Source: a bacterium (GTDB lineage Bacteria > Krumholzibacteriota > Krumholzibacteriia > LZORAL124-64-63). From it: DNA of 32,332 nucleotides. Within the stretch, counting starts at the first letter, position 1. The number at the start of each line of letters is the position of its first letter. The position numbers were made by a program, and so were the translations under genes. Shown in pieces: positions 16,144 to 21,421 of this stretch. The stretch is taken from positions 1 to 32,332 of the forward strand of contig JADJYS010000038.1 of assembly GCA_016719645.1 (NCBI GenBank). Reading direction: 5' to 3'. The notes beneath the pieces were generated by a model. It was not told where the DNA came from, searched no databases, and saw only the letters and a program-made list of their open reading frames with translations.

Positions 16144-16491
16144 TTGAAATCGCGCACGACCTGCTGCCGGGATCTCGAGAAGTGGCTGGAGCCGGACACG
16201 TTCCGGGCGCTGGGCGAACCCAGCCGGGCGGCGCTGCTGATGCTGCTGGCCGGGACGCCCGGTCCGCGGACGGTGGGCGAGCTGGCGGCGGAGCTGCCGA
16301 TCGACCTGTCGGTCGTCTCGCGGCACCTGAAGGTGCTGAAGGACGTGGGCGTGGTCACGGCGGAGCGCCGCGGCAAGGAAGTGCGCTACCGGCTGGCGTG
16401 CGGCGACCTGGTGCACATGCTGCGCAACCTGGCCGACGCCCTGGAGTCCTGCTGCCCGACGGCGGCGATCGAACTGGAGGTCCGACGATGA
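16144..16491 (+). CDS. arsR: ArsR/SmtB-family metalloid-responsive repressor
   Basis: 115-residue winged-helix repressor. FRALGEPSRAALLMLLA leads into the helix-turn-helix LSVVSRHLKVLKDVGVV and the wing AERRGKEVRYRL. The start is read as TTG at 16144 because AGGGAGG lies six bases upstream; in-frame ATGs at 16108 and 16126 lack any ribosome site. The classic CxC motif in the recognition helix is absent. Vicinal cysteines occur instead at the N-terminus (CC, residues 7-8) and C-terminus (CC, residues 103-104), resembling alternative arsenite sites in other ArsR types. Its TGA overlaps the arsM ATG (ATGA), so repressor and methyltransferase are coupled. It probably responds to arsenite. Confidence 0.88.
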   Translation: MKSRTTCCRDLEKWLEPDTFRALGEPSRAALLMLLAGTPGPRTVGELAAELPIDLSVVSRHLKVLKDVGVVTAERRGKEVRYRLACGDLVHMLRNLADALESCCPTAAIELEVRR

Positions 16492-17324
16492 ACGAGAAGC
16501 GCCGACCGACCGATCCCGACGCCCTGCGCCGCGAGGTGGCGGCGGGCTACGCCCGCATCGCCGAGAGCGGCGAACTGGGCTGCTGCAGCTCCGGCTGCGG
16601 CTGCGGCGCGCCCGCGGACATCAGCCGCGAGGTGGGCTACCGCGACGACGACCTGGCCGCGATCCCCGCCGGGGCCGACCTGGGCCTGGGCTGCGGCAAC
16701 CCGGTCGCGCTGGCCGACCTGCGGCCCGGCGAGACGGTCCTGGACCTGGGTTCGGGCGCGGGGATGGACGCCTTCCTGGCCGCGTCGAAGGTCGGGCCCG
16801 GCGGCCGCGTCATCGGCGTGGACATGACCCCGGCCATGCTCGCCCGAGCGCGGCGCAACGCCGAGCTGGGCGGCCACGCCAACGTCGAGTTCCGCGAGGG
16901 GCTGATCGAGGCGCTGCCGCTGGACGATGCGAGCGTGGACGCGATCCTCTCGAACTGCGTCATCAACCTGTCGCCGCAGAAGGACCGGGTCTTCCGCGAG
17001 GCGCGGCGCGTGCTGCGGCCCGGCGGGCGCATGGTCGTCTCGGACCTGGTGCTCGAGGCGGAGCTGCCGGCGGCGATCGCCGAACGGATCGACGCGACCG
17101 TCGGCTGCATCGGCAACGCGTCGCTGCGCGCGGACTACCTGCGCACCGCGCGCGAGGCGGGCTTCGGGTCGGTGGAGATCCTCAAGGAGGGCAGCTACGG
17201 AGCGAGCGTCGCCGCGGACTCGCCGCTGGCGCGCGACGTCGCCCGGGACACGGGCCTCCCCCTGTCGCGGATCGCCGAGCTGCTGGGCGGGGTCACCAGC
17301 CTGACGCTGCGCCTGCGGCCCTGA
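16488..17324 (+). CDS. arsM: Arsenite S-adenosylmethionine methyltransferase ArsM
   Basis: 278-residue cytoplasmic enzyme that methylates As(III) with SAM, giving methylated and finally volatile arsenicals. The SAM motif is VLDLGSGAGMD (84-94), with VIGVDMTPAML following. ArsM hallmarks are GLGCGNPVALA (C69), SNCVINLSPQKDRVFRE (C157) and TVGCIGNAS (C207), plus an N-terminal Cys-rich CCSSGCGCG (32-40). C157 and C207 correspond to the arsenic-binding cysteines of characterised ArsM proteins. It is translated from an ATG overlapping the arsR stop. Its stop lies 6 bp from the convergent membrane-protein stop, inside a 14 bp perfect palindrome (17321-17334). Confidence 0.94.
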   Translation: MNEKRRPTDPDALRREVAAGYARIAESGELGCCSSGCGCGAPADISREVGYRDDDLAAIPAGADLGLGCGNPVALADLRPGETVLDLGSGAGMDAFLAASKVGPGGRVIGVDMTPAMLARARRNAELGGHANVEFREGLIEALPLDDASVDAILSNCVINLSPQKDRVFREARRVLRPGGRMVVSDLVLEAELPAAIAERIDATVGCIGNASLRADYLRTAREAGFGSVEILKEGSYGASVAADSPLARDVARDTGLPLSRIAELLGGVTSLTLRLRP

Positions 17325-17330
17325 CCGCGG

Positions 17331-18143
17331 TCAGCCGGTGACCGTCTTCATGCTGGCGTAGTCCAGGGTCGAGCCGTTCATGCTGTGCGGGATCATGTAG
17401 ACGGCGAAGACCACCAGCGCCGCGACCACCGTCACGACGCGCGCGGCGCGGCCGTCGCCGCGCATCAGGGCCGCCGCGACCCAGGCCAGCACCGCCGCCG
17501 CGAGCTTGTTGTCGGTGAGGTCCTCGCCGAACGGCCACCCGGTCCAGTAGGCCCCGAAGGCGTACTTCTGGACCAGGGGCCCCAGGAGCAGCCCGCCGAC
17601 GGCCAGCAGCCCCAGCGTCCGCCGCGCCAGACGCGACCGCCCCGCGCCGCCGAAGGCGGCCTCCAGGCCCGCGCGGTTGGACCAGAGCATCCCCAGGAAC
17701 ATCAGCAGGATGTGGGGCGCCAGCACCCAGGGCGGCACGTCGCCCTTGAAGCGCGCGACCACGGCCCGGTCGGCCGGCAGGTCCAGGACCTCGTCGCCCC
17801 GCGTCAGCCGCACCCGGTACTCCAGCTTGCCGGCCGAGGGCTGCGCCGGCAACTGCGCGGCCAGGCTCCCCTCGCCGTCGCGCGCCAGGGGCAGCGCGCG
17901 CCAGGGCTCGTCCGTCGGGAAGCGGCGCCAGCGGACCTCGCCGGCGACCTGCGGGTCCGCGGCGCGCACGCGCACGGGCAGGTCCCCCGCGACGCTGTGA
18001 GTCCGCTCCAGCCGCGCACGGACGGGTTCGCCGGCCAGCTCGGCGCGCACGCGCACCGGGTAGGAAGGGCCGGTCATCCTCTGGTAGAGGGCCGAGGCCA
18101 GGGTCACGACGACGGCGAGGATCCACAGGGTCCGGGTGCTCAA
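17331..18143 (-). CDS. Polytopic membrane protein of unknown function
   Basis: 270 residues. An N-terminal membrane anchor (about residues 4-22) is followed by an extracytoplasmic beta-rich domain to about 135 (YPVRVRAELAGEPVRARLERTH, GKLEYRVRLTRGDEVLDLP). About four further helices follow (LAPHILLMFLGMLW, LLAVGGLLLGPLVQ, AAAVLAWVAAAL, VVTVVAALVVFAVYMI), ending in conserved-looking PHSMNGSTLDYASM. Short polar motifs between helices (FGAYWTGWPFGEDLTDNK) look functional. I do not recognise the family. The start is TTG, supported by GGGAGGA about eight bases upstream. It is divergent from the POT transporter and convergent with arsM. Confidence 0.75.
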   Translation of the reverse strand: MSTRTLWILAVVVTLASALYQRMTGPSYPVRVRAELAGEPVRARLERTHSVAGDLPVRVRAADPQVAGEVRWRRFPTDEPWRALPLARDGEGSLAAQLPAQPSAGKLEYRVRLTRGDEVLDLPADRAVVARFKGDVPPWVLAPHILLMFLGMLWSNRAGLEAAFGGAGRSRLARRTLGLLAVGGLLLGPLVQKYAFGAYWTGWPFGEDLTDNKLAAAVLAWVAAALMRGDGRAARVVTVVAALVVFAVYMIPHSMNGSTLDYASMKTVTG

Positions 18144-18211
18144 GGTCCGTTCCTCCCGACTGAAGGTGTCGGCGGAAAATAGCCCGTCCGCCGCCGGGAA
18201 TCATCCCCCGA

Positions 18212-18240
18212 TTGACCCCCCCGCCGCAATGGCCTAGATT
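18212..18240 (+). promoter_or_regulatory. Putative sigma-70-type promoter of the POT transporter
   Basis: TTGACC (18212-18217), exact 17 bp spacer, TAGATT (18235-18240), followed by a leader of about 65 bases to the ATG at 18311. Confidence 0.6.
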
Positions 18241-18310
18241 CCGCAGATGCACCCGACCGCCGGGACGCCGCGCCCCGGCCCGCATCCGGCCGCAATCCGT
18301 GGAGGAACCG

Positions 18311-20239
18311 ATGGCTGCGAACACGGCAACCGCGAAGGGCCAGCCCGCTGGCCTGAGACCCCTGTTCTTCACGGAGATGTGGGAGCGCCTCGGCTTCTAC
18401 CTGATGCTCGGCATCCTGCTGCTCTACATCACCGACAGCGAGCGCGGCGGGCTGGGCTTCTCGACGAAGCTGGCCGCCGAGATCTACGGCACCTACATGG
18501 CCTTCGTCTACTTCACGCCCTTCATCGGCGGCATGATCGCCGACCGCTTCCTGGGCTTCCGCCGCTCGGTCTTCATCGGCGGCCTGCTGATGGCGGCCGG
18601 CTACTTCTGCCTCGGCGTGCGCAGCCTGCCGACGTTCTACGCCGGGCTGACGCTGCTCTGCCTGGGCAACGGCCTGTTCAAGCCCAACATCTCGGCCATG
18701 GTCGGCAACCTCTACGCGCCGGACGACCCGCGCCGCGATTCCGGCTTCAACATCTTCTACATGGGCATCAACATCGGCGCCTCGCTGTCGGCGCTGCTGT
18801 CGGCCCCGCTGCGCAACCTGTGGTCGTTCAACCTGGCCTTCACCGCCGCCGGCGTGGGCCTGCTGATCGGCGTCGTGATCCTGTCGTTCAACTGGCGCCA
18901 GCTCGCCAAGGCCGACCGCCAGACCGAGCGCAGCGCCGACGACATCTCCTTCAAGCAGGTGATCCTGACGATCCTGCTGCCGGCCGGCGCGTTCGGCGTC
19001 CTCGGCTACTTCGTCGGCGGGAAGATCCCGTTCATCCAGAACACCGTCGGGGCCATCACCTGCGGCTTCATCGTGGGCATGCTGCCGGTGATCACCTACT
19101 TCGCGCTCATCGTCCGCCGGGCCACCCCCACCGAGAAGCCGGGCCTGACCGCCCTGATCCCGGTCTACGTCGCCGGCGGCGCCTTCTTCATGATCCTGCA
19201 CCTCAGCGGCGGCCTGATGACCGTCTTCGCCGAGCGCAACACCGACCGCCGGGCCGAGTGGATCCCCGCGGCCACCGAGTTCTACGCGCAGAAGGCCATG
19301 CCCTCCTACTTCAGCAACGCCGACGCCGACCTGCCGCGCCCCGACGAGCGCACGCTGCTGACGGTGACCGCCGAGGACGAGGCCATGTTCGGCGCGCGCA
19401 TCCTGAGCGACCGGCTGGTGTCCACCCTGGGCGCCGACGCCGGGCTGCGCGTGCTGCAGGCCGAGGCCGTCCCGGTCGACCAGCGCTTCCTCGCCTGCAA
19501 GGTCGTGGCCGAATCCGACGTGAAGATCAGCACCGGCGCCGACGCCCACGGCGTGGCGACGACCACCGCCAAGGCGGCCGAGGGCGCGGCGGTCCTGGAC
19601 GAGGTGGTGGTGGCCCGGTCCATCGACGGCCGCGACGTGCCCGTGCTGCTGGTTTCCCCCGCCACCCGCGAGGCCGTCTTCAAGCGGACCGACGCCGGCA
19701 CGCCGACCCTGCCGCCCGGCAAGTACGTGCGCCTGATCAACGCCGAGATGCTCACCGGCCTGCTCAACCCGCTGTTCGTGGTGCTGATGACGCCGGTGGT
19801 CGTGGCCTTCTTCACCCGCCTGGCGATGCGCGGCCGCGCCGTCACCACGGCCCGCAAGATCTTCATCGGCATGCTCATCACCACGGCCTCCCTGCTGATC
19901 ATCGCCCTGGGCGCCAGCCTGGGCCAGGACGGGGCGGCCAAGACCGGCATGATCTGGATGGTCGTCTACTACCTGGTGATCACCTGCGGCGAGCTCTGCC
20001 TGTCGCCCATGGGCCTGTCCCTGGTCACCAAGCTCTCGCCCAAGCGCCTGGTCGGCCTGATGATGGGCGGCTGGTTCCTGTCGACGTCCATCGGCAACAA
20101 GCTGTCGGGTTTCATCAGCGGGCTCGAGCCCAACACGCAGATGTTCATCATCCTGGCGGTGGCGATCCTCGGCGTGGCCGGCTTCATCTTCGTGATGCTG
20201 CCGCGGCTCGACGCGGCCATCAAGAAGTACGGCGCCTGA
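18311..20239 (+). CDS. Proton-dependent oligopeptide transporter (POT/PTR2) with a large inserted loop
   Basis: 642-residue inner-membrane symporter importing di- and tripeptides with protons. Family marks are the ExxER motif in FFTEMWERLGFY (E22, E25, R26), GNGLFKPNIS, FNIFYMGINIGASLS in the fifth helix region, and GELCLSPMGLSLVTKLSP late in the protein. The usual short loop between helices 7 and 8 is replaced by about 160 residues (about 310-470) rich in Asp, Ala and Val with beta-strand-like runs, probably periplasmic; bacterial POTs are normally near 500 residues. GGAGGAA precedes the ATG. It is monocistronic, with its own promoter and terminator. The insert could be a substrate-capture or partner-binding domain. 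Confidence 0.92.
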   Translation: MAANTATAKGQPAGLRPLFFTEMWERLGFYLMLGILLLYITDSERGGLGFSTKLAAEIYGTYMAFVYFTPFIGGMIADRFLGFRRSVFIGGLLMAAGYFCLGVRSLPTFYAGLTLLCLGNGLFKPNISAMVGNLYAPDDPRRDSGFNIFYMGINIGASLSALLSAPLRNLWSFNLAFTAAGVGLLIGVVILSFNWRQLAKADRQTERSADDISFKQVILTILLPAGAFGVLGYFVGGKIPFIQNTVGAITCGFIVGMLPVITYFALIVRRATPTEKPGLTALIPVYVAGGAFFMILHLSGGLMTVFAERNTDRRAEWIPAATEFYAQKAMPSYFSNADADLPRPDERTLLTVTAEDEAMFGARILSDRLVSTLGADAGLRVLQAEAVPVDQRFLACKVVAESDVKISTGADAHGVATTTAKAAEGAAVLDEVVVARSIDGRDVPVLLVSPATREAVFKRTDAGTPTLPPGKYVRLINAEMLTGLLNPLFVVLMTPVVVAFFTRLAMRGRAVTTARKIFIGMLITTASLLIIALGASLGQDGAAKTGMIWMVVYYLVITCGELCLSPMGLSLVTKLSPKRLVGLMMGGWFLSTSIGNKLSGFISGLEPNTQMFIILAVAILGVAGFIFVMLPRLDAAIKKYGA

Positions 20240-20261
20240 GCGGGCGTCCGGACATGCACGC

Positions 20262-20293
20262 AAAAGGGCTCCCGCCGGACGGGGGCCCTTTTT
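20262..20293 (+). terminator. Intrinsic terminator of the POT transporter
   Basis: Stem 20262-20273 with 20281-20292 (AAAAGGGC side pairing with GCCCTTTT, one G:T pair) followed by a T run. The A run on the other side makes it usable from both strands. It is preceded by CCGGACATGC, also seen before the terminator at 30909. Confidence 0.85.
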
Positions 20294-20567
20294 CATCCCC
20301 GAATCAGTCGCGGGATGTCGCCACTTACGCCGATTTCGCGAAATCTCGCGAGACGGAAACACGCGTCCGACCCGATAACTCATTGTCTGGCAACAAGAAT
20401 GAAATTCGAAGGAATGGCACACGACGTGCGTTAGGCAGGGTCGATCAGGGGGCGGTCGCTGGACCTGTATCTCCCTCCAACCCCCGCAGGCCCTGAGGCC
20501 GCCCCCCACTCCCCCGCACGGGTGCCGGGACGGACAACATAGCTCGACACCTCCCGTGGATGATAAC
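20294..20567. other. Intergenic region between two convergent terminators
   Basis: No gene seen. It contains two overlapping perfect palindromes, GATTTCGCGAAATC (20332-20345) and TCTCGCGAGA (20344-20353), and lower-GC stretches up to about 20430. A TTGT-N6-ACAA dyad lies near 20384-20397. An 11-codon frame at 20399-20434 has no ribosome site. Operator-like palindromes between two 3' ends are unexpected and could belong to a small RNA or an orphan promoter. Confidence 0.5.
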
Positions 20568-20600
20568 AAGAGACCGGAGCCTCCCAGGCTCCGGTCTCTT
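20568..20600 (-). terminator. Hairpin terminator of the outer-membrane protein gene
   Basis: Perfect 15 bp stem, 20568-20582 with 20586-20600, loop of three bases. It lies 33 bp past the stop at 20634. The tail is T-rich only in part on either strand (TTGTTAT on minus). Confidence 0.8.
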
Positions 20601-20633
20601 TGTCGAGGGCGGCGCCGCTCGGCGCCGGCCCGC

Positions 20634-21128
20634 TTAAAAGTAGTAGTAGACCCCGACCTGGGGGAAGAGCATCAGCGTGTCCTTGTTCCCGCGGTCGATG
20701 AACGTCGCCTCCGCCTGCACCGCCGTGCGCTCCCCGAAGAGCCGCTCCATCCCGACGCCGAAGCCCACGTTGATGTGGTCGCGCGTGCGGCCGGACTCCT
20801 GGTGGTAGAAGTGGGCGGCGCCGAGGCCGCAGTACAGCTTGTCGCGCCCGCTCTGGCGCAGGATGTACTGCAGCTCCAGGCCCAGGTTGTGCCGCTTGTC
20901 GTTCTGGTTGTTCCAGACGCCGCCGCTGGCCTGGGCGTACAGCCACCACCGCAGGGGGAACTTGTAGGCCAGCCCGACGCCGCTGCTCAGGCCCAGGTTC
21001 AGCCCGATCGCCTCGTACATGGGGTCGTCGAGCCGGTTCCAGTCGAGCGTCTGCGCCCGCGCGGGCAGCGCGTACAACGAGGCGATCAGCAGCAAGGCGA
21101 GTGAAAGCAACCGCGGGCCGGGACGCAT
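20634..21128 (-). CDS. Small outer-membrane beta-barrel protein
   Basis: 164 residues. The signal peptide (LLSLALLLIASLYALPARAQ) ends near residue 23. The remainder has alternating amphipathic strands: EAIGLNLGLSSGVGLAYKF, WWLYAQASGGVW, LGLELQYIL, LYCGLGAAHFYH, HINVGFGVGMERLF, AVQAEATFI, LMLFPQVGVYYYF. The C-terminal aromatic-rich end with terminal Phe is the Bam recognition signature of outer-membrane barrels. The number of strands fits an eight-stranded barrel. GGAGG precedes the ATG. Function beyond a small OmpA/OmpW-like barrel cannot be assigned. It ends in a strong hairpin at 20568-20600. Confidence 0.82.
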   Translation of the reverse strand: MRPGPRLLSLALLLIASLYALPARAQTLDWNRLDDPMYEAIGLNLGLSSGVGLAYKFPLRWWLYAQASGGVWNNQNDKRHNLGLELQYILRQSGRDKLYCGLGAAHFYHQESGRTRDHINVGFGVGMERLFGERTAVQAEATFIDRGNKDTLMLFPQVGVYYYF

Positions 21129-21219
21129 GGACGACCTCCGTGTCGGACGATCAACTTCGACGATGCCCGGCATAACCCCGCCCCTCGGCGCCGGGTTCCC
21201 GGGCCGCCACGATACCACG

Positions 21220-21239
21220 CCCCCCCCCGCCCCGCACCC
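21220..21239 (-). other. G-rich tract upstream of the outer-membrane protein gene
   Basis: On the minus strand runs of 3, 4 and 9 G stand close together (21239 down to 21220), about 90 bp upstream of the gene at 21128. They could form a G-quadruplex on the coding strand. Run length may be unreliable. Confidence 0.45.
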
Positions 21240-21265
21240 TTTTCCGGCTGCTCCTGGTGACATCT

Positions 21266-21412
21266 CGTCCAGGGGGCGCACACGCGCCACGTCGGGGGTG
21301 TCTGCAGGCTGCCTGCGCCAGGAGGGCGCAGGCGGCCGGAAGTCAAGCGCGCCGGACACAGGAAGTGTCCGGCGCGCGTCCCCCGACGGGGCGCGGGTGC
21401 GCCCCCTGGACG
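21266..21412 (-). repeat. Cloverleaf palindrome repeat, copy 4
   Basis: The outer arms 21266-21298 and 21380-21412 pair over 33 bp with two mismatches (21282/21396 and 21289/21389). On the minus strand the order is arm, hairpin A (21365-21377 with 21347-21359, 13 bp), junction, hairpin B (21325-21337 with 21307-21319, one mismatch, apex GCC-CTCCT-GGC), CCTGCAG (21302-21308), arm. It lies 9 bp past the ribonucleotide reductase stop, in sense orientation. Confidence 0.88.
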
Positions 21413-21421
21413 GAGGTGCGT

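Noticed and set aside
20399..20434. 11-codon leader-peptide-like frame
   Set aside because: No ribosome binding site and no downstream gene to regulate on that strand.
1216..21412. The palindromes as integron attC sites or a CRISPR-like array
   Set aside because: No GTTRRRY/RYYYAAC core sites, no integrase, and copies are kilobases apart behind ordinary operons in both orientations; no spacers or regular spacing.
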